Positions 22,301-31,500 of a stretch of DNA of 64,000 bases are shown piece by piece. This DNA is from Leguminivora glycinivorella (lineage: Eukaryota > Arthropoda > Insecta > Lepidoptera > Tortricidae). A program made the position numbers and the translations under genes. Position 1 is the stretch's first letter. Every line of letters begins with the position of its first letter. The stretch spans positions 15,847,141-15,911,140 of the forward strand of contig NC_062975.1 in assembly GCF_023078275.1 (NCBI RefSeq), in the 5' to 3' direction. The notes below the pieces were generated by a model, which worked only from the letters and a program-made list of their open reading frames with translations, made no database searches and was not told where the DNA came from.

Positions 22301-25300
22301 GACAACGATATATTATATAATATATTATACAAATACTTATATACATAGAAAACATCCATGACTCAGGAACAAATATCTGTGCTCATCATACAAATAAATG
22401 CCCTTACCGGGATTCGAACCCGGGACCGCGGCGTAGCAGGCAGGGTCACTACGCGCTAGGCCAGACCGGTCGGTCGTCAAACATAAATTACATTAATAAC
22501 AAAGAGGATCAAGTCTTATAGAGAGTTACTGTCAAAGTAAAATGTGTAATCACAGTGCATAGACTGCCATCTCTCGACACAGGCATAAAACTTTTGAACC
22601 TCAGTTTTGACAATTTGGCCTATATTCTTAGCTTGATATGAGTTAAAATGTCAAATCTTAATATTAGCGCCATCTAGCTGAGCGTCCCTCAAAGGTATAA
22701 CGCCATCTCGGCGTCCGTACCTTTTCCTATATGGTCCTGAGGTACGTTTTTTTCTTAGACTGTAGCTGTCTATACGGAGTTACATATGTCTTTGATTAAT
22801 AATAATGTTCTGTTTGGTTACAGGTGCACATGTTAGATATTGAAACATTCACTTACCTGCATCGAGCGTTGGAGTCTGCTATCGCGCCTATCGTTATCTT
22901 CGCCACCAACAGAGGGCGCTGTTTAATAAGGTGACTATCCCATACCATAGTCCTGTGAATATTTATTAACTTGGTCTCGCGGTCGCTTTTAATACAAGCA
23001 TTAAATTTATTTAACATGCTAGTTAGAGAGATCAAAATTTGTTTCGATTTCCGATCGAGCTGGGGGCCATTTCTCGAAAGATATTAGTGTGTTGCCATGG
23101 CAACCCATACAATTTGACAGTTGTGGACTAATAATATTAGTCAAATATCGTTCGTGAAATGGGCCCCTGAAGTTTTGCATAGGTACATATTTGTGCAATG
23201 CAATATGATAACATGGAAGTCGTGGAACTGATGTGATGATGGGAACTCAGTGATAAACAACGTTAACGAATTACGTGGCTTTGTTAGTGGTCTCAATGAG
23301 TATTAGTTGCTTGTTCAAAGAAAAATACAGCAATAAAAAAATATAGTCAAAAACTTACTCAATATAGTCTTACATTCTGGACGCTAATTGGCACGCGTAT
23401 TGTTTTCAGGGGAACTGAGGATATTATTTCGCCGCACGGCATTCCCTTGGACCTGCTGGACAGGTTGCTGATCATTCGCACGCTGCCCTATAACAAGTCT
23501 GAGCTCTTACAGGTAACTTATATTTTGTGTTTTTCCTTTTCTATCATATTATTCGTTTATTTCGATAAACGCCAATATCGATGTTATGGCGTTTAACTTC
23601 TCGAATCCCAATAATGCCCAAGCTTATAATAGTTATTTGTTATACAAGGGGGCAAAGTTGTATTTTTCCCCTCACTAGCTCGGAAACACGTGTTTTGTCC
23701 TTTAATACCAGCGGGTAAAAACGCATTTTATCCACTAGTGGGTAAAGTAATTTGACCTTGAATAAAGTCAAATTAACTCCTTTAAAATTGATAAAAGTAG
23801 GTGAATCTAGTAATAAAGATGATTTACCACCTGTGGAACTACTGGAAGCAGTGATAAACGCATTTTTTGCGTTGTAGTTTCCTCGCTATAGTGAGGGGAA
23901 AAGTTTTGTATTACACTCGGGTGCAAATGTATTTTACTTCTCGTGTGTTAAAAAAACTCGCAAGTTCAGGATTCTATTCTCGAACCACTCGCTTCGCTCG
24001 TGGTCAAACTATAGAATCCTTTCACTTGCTCGTTTTTCAATTCCACACTCGGCGTTAAAATACAACTTTGCCCCCTTGTATAACAAATAACTATTAACGC
24101 CGAGTGTGGAATTGAAAAACGAGCAAGTGAAAGGATTCTATAGTTGAACCACGAGCGAAGCGAGTGGTTCGAGAATAGAATCCTGAACTTGCGAGTTTTT
24201 TAAAACACGAGAAGTATTGTCCCGGATCTGTAAGTTCACATTTTTGACACATTTGTTTTGAAGTATGTTGCGATGTGGCTAAGACGAATCGTTTGCCAAA
24301 TCTAACGATTAATTTTGATTGGTTGAATCGATTAGGCCCTATGTGCAAGGAGGCGCTTAAACAAATATACGATTTCTATCAACTTACTGAAATGTCATTT
24401 GAATCGAAATGACAGACTTTGCCACAACACTAGTTTAAAAATAAAAATGAATGATAAATGACATAATAAGTAAATCCTGCAAGATAAATTAATATCGTAA
24501 AATACTCACTAACGGAGATCCGCAAAAATGTAACATGTGTTAGATTATGTTTAAAGTAAGAGAAATATTGTTTTTAAGTACTTGATTTATTTAAAAGTTA
24601 TTACAGGATTTTATTTAAAATTTCATTAGGTTGCGCGAGTTTACGTATTGTGGACGCTGTCATGTGTCAAAAAGAGGTTCTTACAGCTCTGGGACAATAA
24701 AATACATTTGCACCTGAGTGTAACACAAAACTTTTCCCCTCACTATAGCGAGGAAACTACAACGCAAAAAATGCGTTTATAACTGCTTCCACAGGTGGTA
24801 AATCATCTTTATTACTAGATTCACCTACTTATATCAATTTTAAAGCAGTTAATTTGACTTTATTCAAGGTCAAATTACTTTACCCACTAGTGGATAAAAT
24901 GCGTTTTTACCCGCTGGTATTAAAGGACAAAACACGTGTTTCCGAGCTAGCGAGGGGAAAATATTCATAGTCCTGTGGCACTGTTGCCATGGACAGTTAG
25001 TAAGGGATATGATGGTGTATGCTGCCAGTGGAACATTAGCTCACACTTGGCAAAAAAATGTCAGTTACGCACGTTTTTGTTTTACGTTACGTACATTAGA
25101 TTAAAGTTTTAATGGTAATGTACGTTTACCTTTTCTGTTTAGAAATGGGGCATAAGTTGCCTTGTAGCCCTTATAAATTTGGATGTTTCTTTTAGATTTT
25201 GAAGCTGCGAGCGACTACGGAGGGTATCGCTATTGAAGACGATGCGTTGGCCGCGCTCGCTGACGTCGGTGCTAACAGTACGCTTAGGTAAGGAATCGGT

Positions 25301-26085
25301 TTATGACACCTTACTTTTGTAGTTGTATAAAAGTCAAAGACCAGACTTTAGTAAATCTGTAATGTTTGTGAAGGATGTTACTGGCTGCCGTATAAAGGGG
25401 TTATTAGGGTTTTGTATCAAAATGGTATAAAAGGAACCCTTATGGTGCGATTTTGGCCCTATCTATCTTGAATTTGATTATAATAATCTTAGGATACTAT
25501 TAAATAATTTAGAAGGCTGTTTGTAGAGATAATTTCAGCGCAAGTTTTTGACGACCAGTTTGGCCTAGCAGGTAGTTACCCAGCCTGCTAAGCCGCGGTC
25601 CTGGGTTCGAATCCCGGTAAGAGCATTTATTTGGGTGATGAGCACACATATTTGTATCTGAGTCATGGACGTTTTCTATGTATATAAGTATTTGTATATG
25701 TATTATAATAAATATATCGTTGTCTGAGTACCCATAATATAAGCCTTCTTAAGCTTACCGTGGGGCTCGGTTAATCTGCGTAAGAACGTCCTAAAGGACA
25801 TATAATATTAAAATATTTATTTAGTCTTCAAAATGTGTAAATAGCATTTGAAAGCTTTGCCCTGAGTAAAGTTTTCTGGACGATATTATAAAAGTTGTCT
25901 CATAAGAGTATGTTGTATCGCACAGATACGCGGCGCAGCTGCTGACGCCCGCGGCGCTGGCGGCGCGCGCGGACGGCTGCGCGCGCATCTCGCCGGCGCA
26001 CGTGGCGGCCGTGCACGCGCTCTTCCTCGACGCCAAGTCCTCCGCGCGCATCCTCACGCTGCACGGCGACAAGTACATGAAGTAG
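13387..26085 (+). CDS. RUVBL1: RuvB-like 1 (pontin) AAA+ ATPase, 10 exons, 456 aa
   Basis: AAA+ ATPase that forms rings with RuvB-like 2 in the INO80, SRCAP/SWR1 and TIP60 chromatin complexes and the R2TP chaperone (known for the family). Exons: 13387-13527, 13722-13850, 14075-14249, 14611-14813, 21338-21506, 22033-22124, 22824-22930, 23410-23512, 25196-25287, 25926-26085. Every junction is GT-AG and in phase; the sum is 1371 nt, 456 codons plus TAG, the human length. It begins MKIEEVKSTAKTQRI. Walker A GPPGTGKT is at residues 70-77; Walker B runs LFIDEVH around residues 299-305 across exons 6 and 7; the C-terminus ends DKYMK. Identity to metazoan pontin is high throughout, and the internal sequence distinguishes it from RuvB-like 2. 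Exon 10 is much more GC-rich than the others. Introns 4, 5, 6 and 8 carry transposons, but no coding exon is broken. Confidence 0.98.
14285..14500. repeat. Interspersed 'cttcgctcg / cggacaaac' family copy in RUVBL1 intron 3
   Basis: This copy resembles 17840-18005, 18010-18235 and 38040-38230: it shares 'taacg/taattcgaaaatttcgg' type starts, a 'gtgacataggcta' block and 'cagacaaacgaa' motifs. It appears to be an old non-autonomous element present several times in the window. Confidence 0.5.
14870..15255 (+). mobile_element. tRNA-derived SINE in RUVBL1 intron 4
   Basis: The head carries an A box (TGGCCTAGCGGTAAGAG) and B-box-like GGTTTGAACACC with tRNA spacing. A family-specific body follows, ending in GATGATGATGATG repeats. 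The body's 3' part (isolated '...ccaaatcttgggattagttg') is the source of the tandem array at 60557-60940. Confidence 0.75.
15902..16460 (-). mobile_element. Reverse transcriptase C-terminal fragment of a non-LTR element
   Basis: The ORF encodes HKTYVRPILEYAFQVWSPYF and onward to the C-terminus, preceded in frame by SLIYLIRKAFGNLTPDMMLK. This is the thumb/C-terminal part of a CR1/Jockey-type reverse transcriptase. The frame is open for more than 150 codons, so the insertion is fairly young. It lies in RUVBL1 intron 4, antisense to the gene. Confidence 0.8.
16830..17110. repeat. Interspersed 'cagatggtccgcctgatgg' family
   Basis: The phrase 'ggcaaacaagcagatggtc' and 'gcctgatggaaagcggtca' marks a very common lepidopteran interspersed repeat. 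Diverged relatives occur at about 48250-48420 and 50345-50440. A preceding B-box-like 'gggttcgaatccagga' near 16790 suggests a SINE relationship. Confidence 0.5.
17840..18235. repeat. Two adjacent copies of the 'cttcgctcg/gtttgtccgtctttcacgg' element
   Basis: Copies at about 17840-18015 and 18016-18235 share 'tttgtccgtctttcacggc', 'gatggagagtgacata' and the terminal 'gcgaagccgcgg..aaaagctag'. They form a tandem dimer in RUVBL1 intron 4. Another relative is at 38040-38230 in opposite orientation. Confidence 0.6.
18248..18352. mobile_element. Hairpin MITE
   Basis: Inverted arms: 'catggtcgcgcgatagacga...aggccgtccctgt' at the left and 'aggg acggcc ... atcacgcgaccat' at the right, folding over about 105 bp. 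No ORF. Confidence 0.65.
18895..18965 (-). other. tRNA-like sequence (probable SINE head or pseudo-tRNA)
   Basis: On the minus strand, TGGCGTCTCGGTCAAACG resembles an A box and GTGGGTTCGAGTCC a B box at the right distance. The anticodon stem does not pair properly, so this is a tRNA-derived relic rather than a tRNA gene. Confidence 0.4.
19303..20600 (-). mobile_element. Non-LTR retrotransposon with endonuclease and reverse transcriptase fragments, internally deleted
   Basis: Minus-strand 20366-20600 encodes an AP-endonuclease-type segment (PGYDLYRDDRVEKRSGGVAI). 20340 down to 19303 encodes most of a reverse transcriptase: the palm motif SGVPQGSVLGPVLYI and catalytic-box STFADDTKLF are visible. 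The two parts are joined by an internal deletion at a palindromic 'ctacttggtatctaccaagtag' junction near 20356. The C-terminal end is missing. It lies in RUVBL1 intron 4. Confidence 0.85.
20826..21262 (-). mobile_element. LINE 3' fragment interrupted by a hairpin MITE
   Basis: Minus-strand coding remnant with HTWRRSVENELREYGLSW and AQDRKAWKDLVEALCTYG, the typical C-terminal tail of a CR1/Jockey-like reverse transcriptase, ending near a GTT repeat at 20831. It is split by a palindromic insert at 21111-21231; LINE sequence continues at 21232-21262. Confidence 0.75.
21111..21231. mobile_element. Near-perfect hairpin MITE nested in a LINE fragment
   Basis: 42-bp arms: left starts GGGGCCCGTTTCTCGAAAGG at 21111, right ends with its complement at 21231. 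Loop about 37 bp. A related, more diverged hairpin lies at 23062-23167. Confidence 0.8.
21590..21895 (+). repeat. About 300-bp interspersed element, copy A (RUVBL1 intron 5)
   Basis: Shares 'gagagttactgtcaaagtaa', 'cagtgcatagactgccatct' and 'aatattagcgccatctag' with 22501-22798 (direct) and 32939-33215 (inverted). No ORF and no clear terminal repeats; probably a non-autonomous element. Confidence 0.75.
22225..22482 (-). mobile_element. tRNA-derived SINE
   Basis: The minus strand starts with the GACCGGTCTGGCCTAGCGCG A box, has GGGTTCGAATCCCGG as B box, and a tail containing 'gactcaggaacaaatatct' complement and 'ataaataaatatagg'. Same family as 25550-25806 and 39710-39905. Located in RUVBL1 intron 6. 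Confidence 0.8.
22501..22798 (+). repeat. About 300-bp interspersed element, copy B (RUVBL1 intron 6)
   Basis: Direct repeat of copy A; the two flank RUVBL1 exon 6 (22033-22124) at a distance of about 0.9 kb start to start. Ends with 'gagttacatatgtctttg' like copy A. Confidence 0.75.
23062..23167. mobile_element. Hairpin MITE related to the one at 21111
   Basis: Left 'gggggccatttctcgaaaga', right 'cgttcgtgaaatgggcccc', imperfectly complementary; loop contains 'gttgccatggcaac'. Confidence 0.65.
23629..24094. mobile_element. TIR element with about 36-bp inverted ends ('tacaagggggcaaagttgta' family)
   Basis: Left 'agttatttgttatacaaggg' and onward, right its complement ending at 24094. The interior has a palindrome around 'cactcgcttcgctcgtgg'. 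Copies with one end missing lie at 24095-24963, 40867-41273 and 44590-45017. No ORF longer than a shadow; presumably mobilised in trans. Confidence 0.75.
24095..24963. mobile_element. Second copy of the same family, head-to-head, split by a nested MITE
   Basis: Opposite orientation to the preceding copy, sharing the junction at about 24080-24094. Its body matches 44590-45017, but is interrupted at a TA dinucleotide by the 481-bp insert at 24217-24697. Confidence 0.75.
24217..24697. mobile_element. TA-flanked MITE with TTGTCCC terminal inverted repeats (Tc1/mariner type)
   Basis: Ends TTGTCCCGGATCTGTAAG and CTTACAGCTCTGGGACAA are 18-bp inverted repeats with two mismatches. TA occurs on both sides (24215-24216 and 24698-24699), and removing the insert plus one TA restores 'gaagtaaaatac', as found uninterrupted at 44739. 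This is a clean before/after test of the boundaries. Confidence 0.88.
25550..25806 (+). mobile_element. tRNA-derived SINE
   Basis: A box in GACCAGTTTGGCCTAGCAGG, B box GGGTTCGAATCCCGG, tail 'gtcctaaaggacatataat'. Lies in RUVBL1 intron 9, ending about 120 bp before exon 10. Confidence 0.8.
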
Positions 26086-26101
26086 ATACCTTACACTCAA
26101 A

Positions 26102-26239
26102 CCCCTTATTCATAAACGTTCCCTAAACTTATCGAGCCGATAAAGTTCGTTTGTCCCTTTCTATCACATCTAGACGTCGGAAAGGGACAAACGAACTTTA
26201 CCGGCTCGATAACTTTAGTGAACGTTTATGAATAAGGGG
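26102..26239. mobile_element. Hairpin MITE in the RUVBL1 3' UTR
   Basis: Arms 'ccccttattcataaacgttc' and complement, followed by 'gataaagttcgtttgtccct', fold into a nearly perfect 138-bp hairpin starting 17 bp after the stop codon. A truncated relative is at 47127-47215. Confidence 0.85.
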
Positions 26240-27630
26240 GTAACTGAATGAGCGACGTGGGAGTATCCGCCGTATGACAAGTAGGTATTTGAAGTAAATA
26301 AGGTCAAAGGGCTCGGAACCGGTATTTTTTACCCAAAATAGACCAATTGTATTGGTTTTATAATTATTTTGTTATTGAGTATGAATCTGACCGAATTCCG
26401 ACCTCTGAACCGTTCAAATTTTCAAGCTAGGGGTAGTAGGCTGGCCGTGTCAAATAGTTGCATTATGCAACGTGGGCGGAAGTTAAATATAGCAAACGAG
26501 AGTAGTTAAATAGCGACGGCTTGCCAGAGCGATTTAAAGACTCGAATTTGCAATATTCTTATGCCAACACCTTCAATGAGGAGGCACACTCAAAGGTTAT
26601 GACAGATGGCGCCACCCTATTAGTCCATTGCAGAGATAAAGAATTTCATACGTGAGAGCGAGATGATGATGTTTTTTCTCTCTCTCTCACATATGAATAA
26701 CAGTGACATGCCTAGACACTTGCACAGGCGCCGCCTGGCGGGATAAATTGTCAGTGTGCCTCCTCAGTGAAATGCCACAGTAGTCGTACTGATAAGTTGA
26801 TAAATTAAAGCAACTTTTTGTAATGTACCTAAATCCATGTGTGTAAAATGAATGTTTTGCAAGCGGAGCCTCATTTGACCTGTTCCTGTAAATATTATGT
26901 TTTTTCGGCACTTAACACGGTCCCTGTTCAAGTGATCAGTGACAGGTCAGCGAACGTGTTAAGATATTAGTCTCCTTTTGACGGGCAGTCAATTTTCATT
27001 TAATGTTACATTCTACTTATGTGATATTGGTAGCATTATTGTATGTATGATTATAATTTTTCGTTTTACAGTGAAAGCAGTTATTTAGTTATATGAATGA
27101 AGTGCTTTCAGTTCTCTTTACAAATATTGTTTTTGTTATTAGGTATAATACAAGACATTGAAGTAAAACAAATGATAATAAATAAGAATTTTAATTAAGT
27201 AAATAAAAGTGTTTCTTATTCTACAAATACAACCTAATTTTATGTACACAAAAACAGTTCTTTTTATAGGCAATTACATTTTAGGACTTCCTAAGACAGA
27301 TACAAAACAAACACAAAACACTGGGTATTAATTACGCTCACATTAAAGCTTGTGGCCTGAGATCCTATAACAATAAAAAAAATATAATTTAGATACAGAC
27401 CAAGTTTAATACTAACACATACATGCCATCAGAGTTCCAGCTTACTGCGTGTTACAACCTAAAGTGGATTTCAGTCTTTACCTATCTATCCTTTTGGATT
27501 ATGAGTCTTGCTGTGTATCATTGAAATAAATATGTACCAAAATTATTATGCTGGGTCTCAAAAGGTTTAGTGCTATTCCCAAATCGCACATTTGGGGGCT
27601 ATCACTGTTACAACATTACTACAGACCCAA
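26240..27630. other. RUVBL1 3' UTR and intergenic DNA
   Basis: AT-rich, with no ORF I can support. It holds the candidate poly(A) signals at 27177-27207. No repeat family was recognised apart from the flanking hairpins. Confidence 0.4.
27177..27207 (+). terminator. Candidate poly(A) signals of RUVBL1
   Basis: Canonical AATAAA hexamers occur at 27177-27182 and 27202-27207, about 1.1 kb after the RUVBL1 stop. No canonical AATAAA was noticed nearer the stop; an ATTAAA lies near 26805. Use of any of them is inferred. Confidence 0.35.
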
Positions 27631-27717
27631 TAGCACAACTTGCCTTGTCGCGTGCAAGTCCATACATTAAGCGCGACTTCAAGTATGGACTCGCGCGCGA
27701 CAAGGCAAGTTGTGCTA
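27631..27717. mobile_element. Hairpin element (35-bp arms)
   Basis: 'tagcacaacttgccttgtcg' at left and its complement at right enclose about 17 bp; the arms are nearly perfect. Confidence 0.75.
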
Positions 27718-27841
27718 GAGGGTCAGATCGTTTCACGAAAGCTGGCGCGAATGGAATTGACAAATATTTGATTGTATGATTGACACCTGTATCGATATAA
27801 CTACGACTGTCAAAGAGCTACCATTTTATTGGTTGAGTCCA

Positions 27842-28009
27842 TGATGCTGAGCAAGATCCACTAGGTTTCCCAAAATGTCCTATGTAGTTTGTATGAAACC
27901 TTCCTTTTTTGTTACCAGATTTCTATACATTTTCGGTAACAAAAAAAGAAAGTTTCATACAATTAACCTAGGAGATTTTGGGAAACCTAGTGGATCTTGC
28001 TCAGCATCA
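27842..28009. mobile_element. Hairpin element (about 50-bp arms)
   Basis: 'tgatgctgagcaagatccac' at left, complement ending 'gatcttgctcagcatca' at 28009. The interior carries a second pairing, 'gttaccagatttc' with 'cggtaac'. Lies between the RUVBL1 and lipase 3' ends. Confidence 0.75.
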
Positions 28010-28532
28010 TGCACTCTTATCAGCCTACCAATTTTTATCCAAATCGGAGACGTGATCCAAAGGTACAAACTTAACGGGAATTGCTCATGCTTGTTTTCAT
28101 TCACTCATTCCTTCCATTCGTGCCAGGTCTTGTATGTTGACCTGTCTACGCGCAGTACTTTTCACTCTGGGCGTACTCTTCATTTACACAACTACAGGCG
28201 TTTCTATTATACGTTAACTTAGTCGGAATGTAAGGATCACTTTGAAAATCACGTATTTATACAAGTATTCGCTTGAGGCTATTTGGTTTGAACGCCAATA
28301 GAGTTTGATCTTTGGAATTACTACAATCTGTAGAAGATTTCATCTACACACAAACTTCTTACTTTTTTACAAGAGTTGTGTGCAGACTTGAGGTCTTCAT
28401 TTTCGTAGATACCATCTTGCACTGATTGTATATAAATCTTACCCAGGATGTGGCTTTGAACTTGGAATTTTGTCGCTCAAACCATATAGCCCTTCACGCT
28501 TCGACTATCTAAATCAAATCATGACTAAGAGC

Positions 28533-31500
28533 TCACGTCGCGTCACTTGGTTTGTCCCTGGCCGGGTAAGGTACTGGGATGTAGCGCGGGTCGCTCGGCG
28601 TGCCTACGGTCGTGACCGGAGGCGAAAACGTTGGCAAATCCACTCGGAGCTCAGGCTTTGCCGTATGCCGGTACAGCGCTTCAAACTGTAGCTCCTCAGG
28701 GTATGAATGCGAGCGGATCTTCCGCTCATCTCGAGCGTTACTCGGGTAGACTATAACGATCTTTTCGCCTTCGCTTCGGAGCGCAACCGGCGGTAAAGCC
28801 GTGCTTGTAGTTACCGTTGGACCTGGAACCACTTGAAGAATCTCCGATGCCGCGGCAGCGGGTACAGATGCAATCATTATCTCTGAAGCAGCCGCTTGTA
28901 ACTTCTCCGTCGTAGTTGTTGTCGTTGTAATCTCAGGGTCTTCAGGCGATTCTATTTCGCGCTTCTCGCCCGGTGGGCCCATTGTTCTTAGCGTTTCTAT
29001 CTTCATTTCTAAAGTGGGCGTGGGCACAGGCACGGAGCTGGTGACGTTGGTGTCCATGGGGATGTACCGCGCGGTAGGTTTGGGAGTTTCTCGCGAGCCG
29101 AAGATGGGCAGCCGCGGAGCATAGGCGGACACTAGAGGCAGGAGCGTGTCGCGCGCGTAACGCTCGGCGCGCGAGATGAATGACGCCAAACGAGACGGCA
29201 GGAACTGCAATAAATGGTTTTTGTTAGAATATCATTTTATATACAACTATTTTTGTCAGATAAGTGTTTCTTTTAGCTGTCGACGTTGTTGTTAACCGAT
29301 TGAGCGATTCTCCTACTTATAGACGTGGCCTATTTTCTAGCTACTTTACTAGATTTAAGGAACCTCTATGACTTTGGCTAAATCATACTCACTCCCAGAA
29401 ACCAGTTAGAATGGGAAATCTGAGACATGACAATGCACTTTATGCACTGATCTAATCCGAGCTCTCAGTTAAAATTACTATATCGATTAACCCACCTGCA
29501 CAGCGAAGCTGGTCTCCTTGTCTGCCGCATCAGCCGGGTCCTCATACGTCGGCGTAGTCGACATATCATAGTTCTTCGCTTTCCGCACTGGAGGCGGTGT
29601 CGTCGACCGAGGCGCTTGTGTCGCTCGCAGCAGGGGCTCAGATATCTCCGCAGGCGGTTCATCAGCGCGCTGCCTTGACGTTTTATGTTGTCTCGGTTTG
29701 AGGACAGGTTCAGCGATCTCTATAGCTCCACTCGGTGCTAGCTTAGTGTTAGTGACGCCGAAGGCCCGGCCGGCATCGGCACCGGTCCATTCGGCGGTGT
29801 CCACGAGGCGGAAGGGAAAATCGTCCGATAGCTCGTTATCATGGACGTCCACGGGTGCGGCTTTAGTTGATGTGTCACGTTTGATCAGCTCCTCGGTTGT
29901 GGTGGAGTTGGCATCGGTCTGAAAGAACAGGAGTGAGTGAAAGAGTGAGTGAGGTCTGTAAATTCTAACGACGTAATAATTAGGAAAGAAACTTACATTC
30001 TGTAATCGGCAGTCTCCGGGATAGAGTGGCAATTCAACGGCTTCATCTGACAGCAACAGAAGGCCTTTCTTGCAGAAAGATGACCTGATAAAGAGCAAAA
30101 TTTATAGGTATTAAAGGGTTATTCTTTGTTTATGATACCTATTTAGCACTAAGCAGTCAGTTGTTTACCAAAATTTTAAAGGTTTTTGAGTGCTAAAGGG
30201 GGTTACAGCACAGGTACTCACGTCTTGCCGAAGCTATCAGCGATGAGCAGCTTATGCAACCGTATGACTTTAGCGCCTGCGGTCAGCCAACCCGAATACC
30301 CCGCATAGTGGACGGTGGCTCGCAAGGGCACGCCTAGCGCCGGATGGGGCACGATCATGTGTGTGAAGCGGGCTGCCGCCGGTGACGTCACTTCGCGCCT
30401 GAAAGTAGATATAGAAGTCAATCTTTTAGCAAAGCAAAAAGATAATAATTAAGTGTCTAATAAAATATAATTCTCGTCTTCAGAGACCCCACCAGACGAA
30501 ACGAAGTTCCTCGCTCAAATTACGGCTCTAAAAAAGAGAATGATACCTGCAAATGCGATCTTCACTTCTTCAGTAACACCACACCTCGGACATTGGCGAC
30601 TAAATATATGAAAGAGGCGCCTTCCTAGCATACTGCGTGAGATATGACAGGTCGACTGGTCGCGTTTTTGACAGGCGGTAACTGTGAGGTAACCGAGAGG
30701 GGGTGGGTAGCACTTTCAGCGGGGAGCGGGAATGGCTGAATACTGTACGATAGTACTCTTTACTATACTGTGGTAACACCTCAGAACTCTTCACTCACTT
30801 GGTCATCGGGAAGGTTTCGTTGAGTCCGGAATCTCCGTGCAGTGTGAGCGAGACTCGCCCGTAGTTCGCCTTCGTTCCAGCTTCGCTCTCCGCCCACACA
30901 GACACGTGGTATTGATGTGCTATCAGAAAACACACATTGGTTACTGGTTTGTACAGTTAGAAGTTGCAAAGAGAAGAGTCATGAAGTGTTTAGGAAATTC
31001 CCAATCTCCCAAGATCATCAAACTTTCAAGATCTGTTACCAATCAAAGGAGGTGGTGACTCCATTAATTATAGGTAATTGACCCTTTTCTACACAGTTGA
31101 TGGTGTTTATGATTCACCGAATAAAGGACCGATCTTTTGTCTCTCAATAGGAATTGCACTGAATTCTTCGGTTTGTGTCAACGTGGCAATGGCGTTTGCC
31201 AAGGGCCTCACCACAGAAGGGTTCCTCCTCCCTGGTGAGCAGATACAGCTGGCCACGGCCCAGCGAGCGATCCGCGTAGTAACCCATGTTGCCGCAGCGC
31301 TCCTCGCCGCCGCACGGGAAGCAACGGCCCTGGAAACCAAATTTACTTGGTATCATTTGTATTGGTTGTGAAACTGTTCATCTCAAGGCATTCTGCTTAT
31401 TGCTACCATGTGTAGCCACGCTAGCATTCGATTGGCATGACAGAATCTCTCCCGTGAGACCTGTCTCTCATTAGAAAAAGATGACTAGTCTATTAGCAAT

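Noticed and set aside
22385..22482. tRNA gene (also 25550-25625 and 39710-39785)
   Set aside because: A and B boxes are present but the acceptor and anticodon stems do not pair, and each continues into the same SINE body.
28470..28691. Plus-strand ORF near the lipase 3' end
   Set aside because: Antisense to the last lipase exon, whose frame is supported by an acceptor and continuous coding over 672 nt.
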